Notes: generated by a model not told the origin, from the sequence alone. DNA of 64,000 nt from Bacilli bacterium (GCA_017627015.1 JAGAHP010000040.1:1-64000); one strand, 5' to 3'; counted from the stretch's first letter, positions 52,187 through 62,255 are shown. Numbers and translations: made by a program.

Positions 52187-54898
52187 ATGAACAAAATAGT
52201 TTTAGTAGTAAGTATATTAGCAGCATATTTATTACTTTGTTTTTTAGTTTCAAAAATATTTAAGAAGGCGAATAAAAAGTGGTATCTAGCATTTATACCT
52301 GTAGTAAACTTTATAGTATTACTAAATATAGCGGGTTATAAATGGTATTATATATTTGAATACGCTATTACATTATTTGTAGGTTTATTCATATATTTTA
52401 AACATTATAAAAACATGTTGCTTATTGTTATAATGATTATCGCAGCAGTTTTATTTGTTTATTATTATGTGAGTTTAAATGTAAGAGTAGGAAAGAGATT
52501 TAATAAAAGTAAATTATTCTTATTATTTATGGTTATTCCTGTAATACCATACATTGTACTTGCTTTTGATAAGAGTGTATATAAAGAAGTAGAACTAGAT
52601 AATAAGAATAATAAATTTGTACATATATTCTTAACAATAGCTGGAATAGTTATTACTTCAGCATGTTTAATTCCTATAGTATTTAATAGTATTACAAAGG
52701 GATTAGATTTAGCAGGTGGTTTTGAAATTTTATATCAAATATCACCATCAGAAAAAGGACAAAAATTATCTAGTACTGATGTAGAAGATACATATAGAAC
52801 AATGCTTAGAAGAATAGATAAATTAGGTGTATCAGAACCAGAAATAACTATTGAAGGAAAAGATAAAATAAGAGTAAAACTTGCAGGAGTTACAGATCCT
52901 GAGGCTGCTAGAGATTATATAACTGTTGCGGGTGAATTATCATTCAGAGATTCATCTGATAAAAAGTTAATGGATAAGACAGTGTTATCTAGTGGTACAG
53001 CTGCTAAAATATCACAAGATGATAAAGGTAAACCAGCTATATTATTAAATGTTAAAGATAAAGATTTATTCTATAAAGTAACAGATCAAATAAGTAAAAC
53101 AGATGATAAATTAATTGTTATTTGGCTTGATTTCGTTCAAGGTGAAGATAAATATAAGGACGCTACTTGTGGTGAATTTGATGATTTAAACAATGCAAAA
53201 TGTTTATCAGCAGCAACAGTATCACAAGGATTTAGTTCTAATGTTATTATTCAAGGTAACTTTACTGAAGAACAAGTAAAAGACTTAGTTGATTTAATTA
53301 ATTCTGGATCAAATAATGTTAAATTTAAAGAAATATCTTCTCAAACTGTAGGTTCGGCTTTCGGTGAAAATTCTTTAAATAAAACTGAAATTGCGGGTAT
53401 TATAGGTATAGTATTAATCATTTTATTTATGACATTAGTATATAAATATTCTGGATTAATCGCATCATCTGTAATATTAGTTTATACATTTATGACATTC
53501 TTAATATTCTATTTAATTGATGGTGTACTTACACTTCCTGGTATCGCTGCTTTAGTACTTGGTGTAGGTATGGCGGTAGATGCGAATGTTATTACAAGTG
53601 AAAGAATTAAAGAAGAACTTAGAAAAGGTAAATCGTTAAAACAAGCATATAAAAATGGTACTAAAAATTCATTTAGTTCAATATTAGATTCAAATGTTAC
53701 AACATTTATTATCGCAGTAATATTATTTATATTTGGAGAAAGTTCTGTTAAAGGATTCGCTACAATGTTAATTATTAATATTATAATGACAATGCTTATA
53801 GTTGTTTTAATTACAAGATTAATTACATATGCATTTATCAACACAGGATTCTTTGATAATAGATTAAGAATGTTTATTAATCAAAAATCTAAAGAAATAG
53901 TTAAGACTAATGATGCGGTTGAATCTACTTTTGAAAAGAAAATTAATAAAGATTATGTATCAAATTTAAAGAAGTTTATTATTCTTCCTATATTAATCTT
54001 TGTTGTATCAATAGTATTTGTATTAATAAGAGGATTTAACTTTGGTATAGACTTTACTGGAGGTACTGATATTACTATTACAAATGCAGAAAATGCTAAC
54101 GTAAAAATTGTTAACAAAGAAGTTAAAGATTTAGGATATCATGTTATTGAAAGTAGTAGTGATTCTGATGCTTATTATATAAAAGTTTCAGAAATTTTAG
54201 ATAAAGAAGATATCAATAAAGTAAATGCAGTATTTGAAAAAGAATATAAAGCAAAAACAGATATATCAGTTGTATCAAATCTAGTTAAGAGAGATTTGAT
54301 TAAGAATGCGATAATAGCTTTATTATATGCATTAATTGGAATAATAATTTATATTTCTATTAGATATAAATTTAGTTATGCTGTTTCATCAGTTATAGCA
54401 TTGTTCCACGATGTAATAATGATAATTGCGTTATTTGGAATATTAAAAATAGAAATTAATTCTATCTTTATCGCAGCAATTCTTACAATAATAGGTTATT
54501 CTATTAATAATACAATAGTTATATTTGATAGAATTAGAGAAAATAAAAAGAAACTATTAAATGAAGACAATTTATCTAAAGAAGAACTAGCTAAGGTTGC
54601 TAATACAAGTATTAAGCAAACAATGCTTCGTTCAATTAACACAACAATTACAACTTTACTTCCAATTGTATGCTTAATTATATTTGGATCAAAAGAAATA
54701 ATAGGATTTGATATTGCAATAGTAATTGGACTTATCGCAGGAGCATATTCTTCTATATTTATGTCCGCATCAATTTGGGTATTCTTTGAAAATAAATTAA
54801 ATATAAAGAAAAATACTAAGAAAAAGAATCCTAAAAAGGACAAAAAACCTAAAAAGAAAAAAGTAGAAGAATTAAGTGTTAAAGGAATTAATGCTTAA
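52187..54898 (+). CDS. secDF: SecDF fusion with an extra N-terminal membrane domain
   Basis: 903 residues. SecD starts near residue 145: TKGLDLAGGFEILYQ, the P1 domain and VLGVGMAVDANVITSERIKEE. SecF follows with FGIDFTGGTDI and ALFHDVIMIIALFGI. The first about 140 residues hold four or five further helices with WYLAFIPVVNFIVLLNIAGYKWYY and a VGKRFNKSKLFLLFMVIPVIPYIVLAF stretch, resembling DUF5684-type proteins. Usual SecDF length is about 740. It helps pull proteins through SecYEG using the proton gradient. Confidence 0.9.
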   Translation: MNKIVLVVSILAAYLLLCFLVSKIFKKANKKWYLAFIPVVNFIVLLNIAGYKWYYIFEYAITLFVGLFIYFKHYKNMLLIVIMIIAAVLFVYYYVSLNVRVGKRFNKSKLFLLFMVIPVIPYIVLAFDKSVYKEVELDNKNNKFVHIFLTIAGIVITSACLIPIVFNSITKGLDLAGGFEILYQISPSEKGQKLSSTDVEDTYRTMLRRIDKLGVSEPEITIEGKDKIRVKLAGVTDPEAARDYITVAGELSFRDSSDKKLMDKTVLSSGTAAKISQDDKGKPAILLNVKDKDLFYKVTDQISKTDDKLIVIWLDFVQGEDKYKDATCGEFDDLNNAKCLSAATVSQGFSSNVIIQGNFTEEQVKDLVDLINSGSNNVKFKEISSQTVGSAFGENSLNKTEIAGIIGIVLIILFMTLVYKYSGLIASSVILVYTFMTFLIFYLIDGVLTLPGIAALVLGVGMAVDANVITSERIKEELRKGKSLKQAYKNGTKNSFSSILDSNVTTFIIAVILFIFGESSVKGFATMLIINIIMTMLIVVLITRLITYAFINTGFFDNRLRMFINQKSKEIVKTNDAVESTFEKKINKDYVSNLKKFIILPILIFVVSIVFVLIRGFNFGIDFTGGTDITITNAENANVKIVNKEVKDLGYHVIESSSDSDAYYIKVSEILDKEDINKVNAVFEKEYKAKTDISVVSNLVKRDLIKNAIIALLYALIGIIIYISIRYKFSYAVSSVIALFHDVIMIIALFGILKIEINSIFIAAILTIIGYSINNTIVIFDRIRENKKKLLNEDNLSKEELAKVANTSIKQTMLRSINTTITTLLPIVCLIIFGSKEIIGFDIAIVIGLIAGAYSSIFMSASIWVFFENKLNIKKNTKKKNPKKDKKPKKKKVEELSVKGINA

Positions 54899-54925
54899 TT
54901 CTTTTTCTATAAAAAGGAGGCTATA

Positions 54926-57079
54926 ATGGATATAGTTGAGATAAATACAATAGATGAATTATTATCTACTGTAAGTGAATATATAAAAGACAAAAAAGAA
55001 TTAGACACAATTAGAAAAGCATATGACTATGCATCTAAAGTACACAAAAATGATGTCAGAAAAAGTGGAGAAGATTATATGCATCATCCACTTAATGTTG
55101 CGTATATTTTAACAGATTTGTATGCAGATTCTGATACTCTTTCTGCTGCTTTACTTCATGATACTATTCATATAGGAAATGCCTCTTTAGAAGATATAAA
55201 AAAAGAATTTGGCAGTGATATTTCATTCTTAGTAAAAGGTATCACTAAAATTAATAAATTAAATCTTTTTACTGATAGTGAAAACCAAATAAATTACTAT
55301 AAAAAAATAATAATCGGTTTAACAGAAGATGTTAGAATAATTATTATCAAATTAGCTGAAAGATGTCAAAACATGAGAACTCTATATGTATTAAAAGAAG
55401 AGAGTAGAAAGAGAAAAGCAAAAGAGACTATAGAGTTACTTGTGCCAATTGCGCATAGATTAGGTTTATCAAAAATCAAGTCTGAATTAGAAGTTAATTC
55501 ACTAAAATACTATAAACCTAATGCATTCGTATCAGTAGAAGAATTATTAGATAATACAGAAGAAGAGAGAAGAGAGTTAGTTAATGAAATGAAGAGAAAA
55601 CTGTCTGATCTTCTTATAGAAAATAATATTTCTAACTTTGAAATAAAGGGCAGAGCTAAATCAATTTATTCTATTTATAGAAAATTACAAAAGGGTAAGA
55701 AATTTAGTGAAATATATGATATTTATGCCTTAAGAATAATAGTAAATACGGAAAGTGAGTGTTACCAAGTTCTTGGTATTGTTCATTCTAAATTTAAGCC
55801 AAAACAAAATAGATTTAAAGATTATATAGCTAATCCTAAAACTAATATGTATCAATCACTTCATACAACTGTATTTGGTCATGATGGTAAATTATATGAG
55901 ATTCAAATTAGAACTCACGAGATGGATGAGGTTGCAGAAAAAGGAATCGCATCACATTGGTCATATAAAGAAAAGGGAAAGAAATTACAAAATTCAATGG
56001 AACAAAAACTTCAATTATTTAGAAGTATTATGGAACTTAATGATGATAAGATTTCATCTGAAGAATTTGTTAATACTATAAAAAATGAAGTTTTAGAAGA
56101 TAGTATATATGTATATACACCTAAAGGTGATGTATTTGAGTTACCAAAGGGATCAACTCCAATTGATTTTGCATTTAAAGTACATACTAAAATAGGTGAA
56201 ACTATGGTAGGTGCCTTAGTTAATGATAATATTGTTCCTTTATCTAGCGAATTACATGATGGTGATATTATTAAAATTAATACTAATAAAACTAGTAAAC
56301 CATCAAAATCTTGGTTAAAGTATGCTAAAACTTCACAAGCTAAAAATAAAATAAAATCTTATTTTTCAAAAGTAGATAAAACAGAGAGTTACAATAAAGG
56401 TAAAGATTTATTTCAAAAAGAAATAAGAAGAAGAAAATTACCTATAAATGATGTTACATCAAAAATAGATAATATTTTAAGAGAGTTAAAAATACAAGAT
56501 GAAAATGAATTGTATATTGGTATGGGTACAGGTAAGTATTCACCACTTACTGTAGTAGATTTAGCTTTTAAAGATGACGAATTAAATAAAGAAGATTTCT
56601 TATTAGAAAAAATTGAAAAATATAAAGATACAGTAATAGATATTAAAAATGATATTTTAGTTGATGGAATTGATGAAATAAAAGTAACTCTTGCTTCTTG
56701 TTGTCATCCAATAAAAGGTGATGATATAGTAGGTTATATATCAAGAGGTAATGGTATAGTTGTACATAATGCTAAATGTCATAATATAAATGATGCCCAA
56801 GAAAGAATAATATCTGTTAAATGGAATGATAATATAGATAAGAAGTTTAAAACAGTAATAAATATTCTAGGTGTTAAAAAAGATAGTTTATTATTAGATA
56901 TAATTGGTAAGACATCTGGTTCAGGTATAACTATAGTTAAAGTAAATACTATTTCTAAACCAGATAATAATATTTATGAATTAACTATTGAAGTAAAAGA
57001 TTTAGAGTTACTTCAAAAATATATATCGGATTTAAAACAAAATAAGGATATATTAAAAATAGAAAGAGTTTTTAATTAA
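54926..57079 (+). CDS. relA: Rel/Spo (p)ppGpp synthetase with degenerate hydrolase site
   Basis: 717 residues. HD domain (1-160), synthetase (about 215-345, GRAKSIYSIYRKL, FSEIYDIYALRII, YQSLHTTV, EIQIRT), TGS (about 390-455, YVYTPKGDVFELPKGSTPIDFA), zinc-finger-like CC region (ASCCHPIKGDDIVGY) and ACT domain. The hydrolase HDxxED signature reads H78-D79-T-I-H82-I83, and the metal Asp of KLADR is E145. Synthetase residues look intact. It lies between secDF and dtd as in Bacillus; recJ and apt are absent. Confidence 0.9.
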   Translation: MDIVEINTIDELLSTVSEYIKDKKELDTIRKAYDYASKVHKNDVRKSGEDYMHHPLNVAYILTDLYADSDTLSAALLHDTIHIGNASLEDIKKEFGSDISFLVKGITKINKLNLFTDSENQINYYKKIIIGLTEDVRIIIIKLAERCQNMRTLYVLKEESRKRKAKETIELLVPIAHRLGLSKIKSELEVNSLKYYKPNAFVSVEELLDNTEEERRELVNEMKRKLSDLLIENNISNFEIKGRAKSIYSIYRKLQKGKKFSEIYDIYALRIIVNTESECYQVLGIVHSKFKPKQNRFKDYIANPKTNMYQSLHTTVFGHDGKLYEIQIRTHEMDEVAEKGIASHWSYKEKGKKLQNSMEQKLQLFRSIMELNDDKISSEEFVNTIKNEVLEDSIYVYTPKGDVFELPKGSTPIDFAFKVHTKIGETMVGALVNDNIVPLSSELHDGDIIKINTNKTSKPSKSWLKYAKTSQAKNKIKSYFSKVDKTESYNKGKDLFQKEIRRRKLPINDVTSKIDNILRELKIQDENELYIGMGTGKYSPLTVVDLAFKDDELNKEDFLLEKIEKYKDTVIDIKNDILVDGIDEIKVTLASCCHPIKGDDIVGYISRGNGIVVHNAKCHNINDAQERIISVKWNDNIDKKFKTVINILGVKKDSLLLDIIGKTSGSGITIVKVNTISKPDNNIYELTIEVKDLELLQKYISDLKQNKDILKIERVFN

Positions 57080-57092
57080 AAACTCTTTTTTT
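57063..57092 (+). terminator. terminator with 26-bp perfect palindrome
   Basis: Bases 57063-57088 are a perfect inverted repeat centred on AATT, with T-run; the rel stop codon is inside. It runs into a TGATATAAT promoter. Confidence 0.85.
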
Positions 57093-57093
57093 G

Positions 57094-57102
57094 TGATATA
57101 AT
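57094..57102 (+). promoter_or_regulatory. extended -10 promoter of dtd
   Basis: TGATATAAT right after the terminator T-run; dtd starts at 57119. Confidence 0.6.
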
Positions 57103-57118
57103 TAAAATAGGTGATAGT

Positions 57119-57568
57119 GTGAGGGTAGTATTACAAAGGGTAGATAACGCTAGTGTAGAATTTGATAATACCAAAAATAGTATTGATAAAGGTCTACTAG
57201 TTTTGCTAGGTGTAACAAATGATGATACAGAAAATGATATTGATTATCTAATTAAAAAAATATCAAATTTAAGAATATTTGAAGATGAAGATAATAAAAT
57301 GAATTATTCAGTACAAGATATAAAAGGAAGTATTTTATTAGTATCAAATTTTACATTGTACGCTAATACTAAAAAAGGAAATAGACCATCTTTTACAAAT
57401 TCTATGAGTTATGAAGATGCTAAAAAAATGTATGAACTATTTATTGAAAAATTTAAAGAAACTAATATACCTATTAAAACTGGAGAATTTGGAGCAGACA
57501 TGAAAATTACTCTTACAAATGATGGACCAGTAACAATAATAATAGATTCTAAGGAGGATAATCTATGA
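57119..57568 (+). CDS. dtd: D-aminoacyl-tRNA deacylase
   Basis: 149 residues starting at GTG 57119 behind AGGTGAT. MRVVLQRVDNASV, LLVSNFTLYANTKKGNRPSF (the SQxTL motif, here SNFTL) and a C-terminal TNDGPVT (the NxGPxT motif with D in second position) are the family marks. It hydrolyses D-amino acids from tRNA. Overlaps the next gene by four bases. Confidence 0.93.
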   Translation: MRVVLQRVDNASVEFDNTKNSIDKGLLVLLGVTNDDTENDIDYLIKKISNLRIFEDEDNKMNYSVQDIKGSILLVSNFTLYANTKKGNRPSFTNSMSYEDAKKMYELFIEKFKETNIPIKTGEFGADMKITLTNDGPVTIIIDSKEDNL

Positions 57569-58611
57569 AAAATAATAAGTTGTTAAATTTATTAATTATG
57601 CTTGGAATAGTATATATTTTATACTTGATGAGAGATTTATGGGGTGGAGTATATGTAAAATTAATCGCGATACTTAAACCATTTATAATAGGATTTGCCT
57701 TAGCGTATGCTTTATATCCTTTCTTGAAATGGATGCAAAGTAAAAAGATACCTAAGGTATTAGGAGTAATAATAATACTTTTATTAGTAGTAGGTTTTAT
57801 TATATTTACAATAATGAGTATAATACCTGTATTTAATACAGAATTAACTAGTTTATTTAAAGGATTAATTGAATTTACAAAAGATATAGGATCTAAATTT
57901 GATATAGATTTATCAGCTGTTCAAAAAACATTAACAGAGACATTTAATAAAGTATCAAAAGATATAGCAAAAGAATTACCAAATCAATCAGTTAATATAT
58001 TAAATACATCAATTAATTTCTTAAGTAATTTTATAATATCTTTAGTAGTATTTATTTATACATTAATTGATATGGATAACATTAGAGCAAAGGTAAAAAA
58101 ACACTTTAAGAGAAAAAGTAAAAAGGTATATAAATTAATAAAAGAAATAGATTATGAAACAACTAATTATTTCAAAGGTTTATTTACAACAGTACTTATT
58201 ATGTTTGTAGAGTATACATTACTATATAGATTAATAGGTCATCCAAATTTCTTATTACTAGGTGTAATTGCTGCATTCTCACCATTAATTCCTTATTTTG
58301 GTGGAATTATTATGAATGTCATTGCGATAATTACTGCGTCAGTAGTAAGTACAGAACTATTAATATTCTCATGTGTAATATGCATAGTATTCCCTCAAAT
58401 AGATGGATATTTAACTATACCTAAAATATATGGTAAAACAAATAAAGTACCTCCATTATTAACAATATTTGCAGTATTCGCTGGTGGAGTACTTGGTGGT
58501 TTTGTTGGAATAGTAATCGCATTACCTTTAACAATTATTTTGTTAACAATATATAGAAACTACGATGATGAAATATCAGAAAAAATTGAAGAAATAAAAG
58601 AAAAAATATAA
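57565..58611 (+). CDS. AI-2E family (YtvI-like) permease
   Basis: 348 residues with about eight helices in the family arrangement: two pairs at the N-terminus, an extracytoplasmic helical region (about 95-145), then LLLGVIAAFSPLIPYFGGI, IDGYLTIPKIYGKTNKVPPLLTIFAVFAGG and VGIVIALPL. Members include Na+/H+ antiporters and the E. coli AI-2 exporter, so the substrate is not clear. Starts in the dtd stop (ATGA). Confidence 0.82.
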   Translation: MKNNKLLNLLIMLGIVYILYLMRDLWGGVYVKLIAILKPFIIGFALAYALYPFLKWMQSKKIPKVLGVIIILLLVVGFIIFTIMSIIPVFNTELTSLFKGLIEFTKDIGSKFDIDLSAVQKTLTETFNKVSKDIAKELPNQSVNILNTSINFLSNFIISLVVFIYTLIDMDNIRAKVKKHFKRKSKKVYKLIKEIDYETTNYFKGLFTTVLIMFVEYTLLYRLIGHPNFLLLGVIAAFSPLIPYFGGIIMNVIAIITASVVSTELLIFSCVICIVFPQIDGYLTIPKIYGKTNKVPPLLTIFAVFAGGVLGGFVGIVIALPLTIILLTIYRNYDDEISEKIEEIKEKI

Positions 58612-58636
58612 TCATTTCTTAATGATTATATTTTTT
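58601..58636. terminator. bidirectional terminator with 16-bp stem
   Basis: 58601-58616 pairs perfectly with 58621-58636 around TCTT, with A- and T-runs in the arms. The stops of the permease and tmcAL genes meet in it back to back. Confidence 0.88.
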
Positions 58637-59721
58637 ATTTCTTTATTAATTAAACTTGGATCATTTACTATTTGAGAATATATTTTAGTAACTTTTAATT
58701 CAAGTGACATCTCTTTATTAAAGTTAGTATATATAGGAAGTTCAACTTCTTTTTTTATTGAATTAAGATACTCTCGTCCTTTTTTATTAAAACCTAAAAC
58801 TCTTATATATTTAACTTCTTTTCTTGAATTAGCTTCTTCTTTAGTAAATGAAGTAAGTATATGTATAAACATTCTATTAATTTTGTTATATGTATATCTT
58901 TTTGATTTTATATTAAGTATTAAATCACTTAATGTATGAGCGTTATCAATACCTTTAATAAGTTTGTTTTCTATTCCTTCATCAACAGTTTGATATTTAG
59001 ATAAATCGTTATCTGATAAAATTTTATATTTTAAATAATTGAAATAATCTACTTTATAATAATTTCTAATAGCTTTCTTAGGAACATATTTAGCAATTTC
59101 AATTTTATCTAAATTATTTCTAATTAAATTAGCGCTTATTATATTTCCTTGGATAGTACTGGAATTAAAATCATTTGTTCTTTTTATTGAAAGTGGAGTA
59201 ATAGTACTTCCAATTCTTTTTATTTCTTTAATATAAGATAGTGCAAGTATATCATTTGGAGTATCAACTTCTTCACCATGTAAATGTTTTAATGCATTAG
59301 AAGCAGCCTTTGGATAACTTGTACCTTCTTTCATTAGTTTTTTTACTTCATAATTATATTCAATTGAATTTTGTATTTCAGCAAGTTTATTTAACTTAAC
59401 AATATTATTTGATTCAGAACCAAATACTATATATTCAACTTTTAATTTATCTAGTATAGAAATAGCGCCTTTAGCAAATATATCACTAGATTGAGTAGAG
59501 AATTCAAAAGGAAGTTCTACAACTAAGTCAACACCATTATCTAATGCTATTTCTGTTTTATCCCATTTGTTTAATATAGAAACATTTCCTCTTTCAGTAA
59601 AATGAGATGACATTACTAAAACAATAGTGGGATTATCAAATATTTCTTTTATTTTTTGTATATGATATAAATGACCATTATGAAATGGATTATACTCACA
59701 TATTATTCCGACTCTTTGCAT
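58612..59721 (-). CDS. tmcAL: tRNA(Met) cytidine acetate ligase
   Basis: 369 residues. The nucleotidyltransferase-like start VGIICEYNPFHNGHLYHI (HxGH), VVELPFEFSTQSSDIFAKGAI and KRTNDF-type segments identify YlbM/TmcAL, which acetylates C34 of elongator tRNA-Met using acetate and ATP. GGTGAT SD before ATG 59721. Divergent from mutL. Confidence 0.92.
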   Translation of the reverse strand: MQRVGIICEYNPFHNGHLYHIQKIKEIFDNPTIVLVMSSHFTERGNVSILNKWDKTEIALDNGVDLVVELPFEFSTQSSDIFAKGAISILDKLKVEYIVFGSESNNIVKLNKLAEIQNSIEYNYEVKKLMKEGTSYPKAASNALKHLHGEEVDTPNDILALSYIKEIKRIGSTITPLSIKRTNDFNSSTIQGNIISANLIRNNLDKIEIAKYVPKKAIRNYYKVDYFNYLKYKILSDNDLSKYQTVDEGIENKLIKGIDNAHTLSDLILNIKSKRYTYNKINRMFIHILTSFTKEEANSRKEVKYIRVLGFNKKGREYLNSIKKEVELPIYTNFNKEMSLELKVTKIYSQIVNDPSLINKEIKNIIIKK

Positions 59722-59807
59722 CTTATCACCATTAATATTTTACCATATTTTTATTAAAAAATATATGGATTATTATATTAAAAATTATTAAGAATTTTGA
59801 TGTATTG

Positions 59808-59816
59808 TGATATAAT
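59808..59816 (+). promoter_or_regulatory. extended -10 promoter of the mutL operon
   Basis: TGATATAAT with TATAAT at 59811-59816; ATG of mutL at 59832. Confidence 0.55.
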
Positions 59817-59831
59817 TATATTGGTGATAGT

Positions 59832-61589
59832 ATGAGCAAAATCAAAATAATGAGTGAAAGTTTATCAAATAAAATTGCCGCAGGTGAAGTAGTAGAAAAA
59901 TGCGCATCTGTTGTTAAAGAATTAATTGAAAATTCTATAGATGCTGGATCTACTGATATAAAGGTAGATTTAGTTGACTCAGGTACTAAATCTATTAAGG
60001 TAACAGATAATGGATCAGGTATGGATGAAGAAGATGCATTACTTTGTTTTGAAGCTCATGCGACTAGTAAATTATTAAATGAAGAAGATTTATTTAATAT
60101 AAATACATTAGGTTTTAGAGGTGAAGCTCTTCCTTCAATCGCATCAGTATCTATGATTAGTTTAAAAACTAGTAATGGTAAAAGTGGAGTTACTTATTAT
60201 TTAGAGGGTGGAGTAGTTAAAAAGAAAGAAAAGAGTGATTTAAGAAAAGGTACTATTATTGAAGTAAGAGATTTATTCTATAATACTCCAGCCAGATTAA
60301 AATATTTAAATTCTTTATATTCGGAACTAGCGAATGTTACTCAGGTTATTAATAGAGCGGCTCTTTCTCATACAGATATAAGATTTACATTAACTAATAA
60401 TGACAAAGTAATACTTAAAACAGATGGATCTGGTAACTTATTAAAAGCAATTAATCAAATATATGGTAAAGATGTTGCGAAAAAAATGTTAAAAATTGAA
60501 TGTGATAACTATGATTATGAAATAGAGGGTTACATATCTCTTCCAGAAGTAAATAAATCAAATAGAAATCATATTATAACTATTGTTAATGGAAGAGTAG
60601 TTAGAAATACAGAATTAAATAAAGTAATTAATGATGCATATCATAAATATAAACCGGATAATAGATATCCAATCATAGTATTATTAATAAAAGTAGATGC
60701 TAACCTAACAGATGTTAACATACATCCATCTAAACAAGATATAAAGTTTAGTAATTTTGAAGATTTAGAAGAATTAGTATCTAAAGAAATAGAAAAGGTT
60801 TTAGATAATCATTTTTTAGGAGTAGATGCATCAACACATGATGTTCAACTTAATAATATAGTTAAAAAAATAGAGACAGTAGAAGAACCAAAGTATGAAG
60901 AAGTAACTGAAATGGTAATGGATTTTTCTTCATCAGATAATATGATTAAAGAAGAAGAGGATAATTATAACTATATAGAACCTACAAATGAAGAAGAAGT
61001 TAAACCGTTTCCTAAATTATATCCAGTAGGTCAAGTACTTGGTACTTATATAGTATGCCATAATGAAAAAGGTATGTATTTGATAGATCAACATGCTGCG
61101 GCAGAACGTTTCAATTATGAAAAGTATAAAAAAGCAATGAGTGATCCAAAACACGAAACTATTGCGATGCTTTTTCCTATGAATTTAGAATATCCAAAAG
61201 AAGAATTTTTAATAATAAAAAACAATCTAGAATTTATTAGATCTTTAGGTATAGAGATAGATGAATTTGGAGATAGTTCATTTGTTATAAAATCACATCC
61301 AACATGGTTTAAAGAAGGATTAGAAGAACTATTTGTTAAAAATGTTTTAGAAAAAATAATAACAATGGATAAACATTTTGATTTAGAAAGATTTAATGAT
61401 AGTATTTCTGCGATGATGGCATGTAAAGCTAGTATTAAAGCTAATACTGATCTCTCTATGGAAGAAATGCAAAAGGTTATAGATGATTTAGAAACTTGTA
61501 AAAATCCATATAACTGTGCACATGGTAGACCAACAATAATACACTATCCAACTTATGAGCTAGAAAAATTATTTAAAAGGGTGATGTAA
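59832..61589 (+). CDS. mutL: DNA mismatch repair protein MutL
   Basis: 585 residues. GHKL ATPase motifs: IAAGEVVEKCASVVKELIENSIDAG, DNGSGM, THATSK-like AHATSKL and GFRGEALPSIASV. The C-terminal endonuclease motif DQHAAAER (near 417) shows the nicking MutL type used by organisms without MutH; CPHGRP-like CAHGRP is near the end. mutS must lie outside this window. Followed by tpiA with a one-base gap, so the two are co-transcribed. Confidence 0.95.
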   Translation: MSKIKIMSESLSNKIAAGEVVEKCASVVKELIENSIDAGSTDIKVDLVDSGTKSIKVTDNGSGMDEEDALLCFEAHATSKLLNEEDLFNINTLGFRGEALPSIASVSMISLKTSNGKSGVTYYLEGGVVKKKEKSDLRKGTIIEVRDLFYNTPARLKYLNSLYSELANVTQVINRAALSHTDIRFTLTNNDKVILKTDGSGNLLKAINQIYGKDVAKKMLKIECDNYDYEIEGYISLPEVNKSNRNHIITIVNGRVVRNTELNKVINDAYHKYKPDNRYPIIVLLIKVDANLTDVNIHPSKQDIKFSNFEDLEELVSKEIEKVLDNHFLGVDASTHDVQLNNIVKKIETVEEPKYEEVTEMVMDFSSSDNMIKEEEDNYNYIEPTNEEEVKPFPKLYPVGQVLGTYIVCHNEKGMYLIDQHAAAERFNYEKYKKAMSDPKHETIAMLFPMNLEYPKEEFLIIKNNLEFIRSLGIEIDEFGDSSFVIKSHPTWFKEGLEELFVKNVLEKIITMDKHFDLERFNDSISAMMACKASIKANTDLSMEEMQKVIDDLETCKNPYNCAHGRPTIIHYPTYELEKLFKRVM

Positions 61590-61590
61590 T

Positions 61591-62247
61591 ATGAGTAAAA
61601 TGATAGTAGCTAATTGGAAGATGAATGTACTTCCATCTGAATCAGTTAATTATGTTAAAGAAATTGAAAAAATAAAAACAGATAATCAAATTATTATACT
61701 TGCACCATATATAGATTTACCATATTTAAGAAGTGATAAATTAATTTTTGGTTCTCAAAATATTCACCAAAAAGATTTTGGTTCTTATACAGGTGAGATA
61801 TCTGCTTTAATGCTTAAAGATATTAATATTAATTATTGCATGATAGGTCATTATGAAAGAAGAGAATCATTTAATGAAAATAAAGGAATAATTGAATTAA
61901 AACTAAGAAACGCTATTAGTAAGGGAATGAATGTAATACTATGTGTTAATTCACTATCTACTTTAGCAGATCTTTTAATAGGTGTTAAAAACTATGATAG
62001 GGTAACAATTGCGTATGAACCAGATGATTATATAGGTAGTAATAGAATAGTACCAAAAGAAAAAATAGTAGAATTTATTAATGGTGCAAAAGATTTAACA
62101 GGTAATAAGAGTAAAGTTATTTATGGTGGTGGAATAAATATGAGTAATTTATCTACTTTAAAAGAAATAACTGAACTTGATGGTATATTAGTAGGATCTA
62201 ATAGTATAAATATAGAAAAGTTTAAAGAAATAGTACAAAATTACTAG
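61591..62247 (+). CDS. tpiA: short triosephosphate isomerase-like protein
   Basis: 218 residues against the usual about 250. Catalytic residues are kept: K10 (ANWKMN), H87 (IGHYERR, normally GHSERR) and E143 (AYEP). The flexible loop 6 after that Glu, normally PVWAIGTGK, is PDDYIGSNR, and the N-terminal and loop regions are shortened. YGGGIN near the phosphate site is present. It lies in a repair and modification operon (mutL, then lipid genes), not with glycolysis genes; a second tpiA may exist elsewhere. Confidence 0.82.
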   Translation: MSKMIVANWKMNVLPSESVNYVKEIEKIKTDNQIIILAPYIDLPYLRSDKLIFGSQNIHQKDFGSYTGEISALMLKDININYCMIGHYERRESFNENKGIIELKLRNAISKGMNVILCVNSLSTLADLLIGVKNYDRVTIAYEPDDYIGSNRIVPKEKIVEFINGAKDLTGNKSKVIYGGGINMSNLSTLKEITELDGILVGSNSINIEKFKEIVQNY

Positions 62248-62255
62248 GAGGCAAC

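Noticed and set aside
53509..53844. 111-codon minus-strand frame inside secDF
   Set aside because: Shadow of the SecD membrane helices; no start signal.
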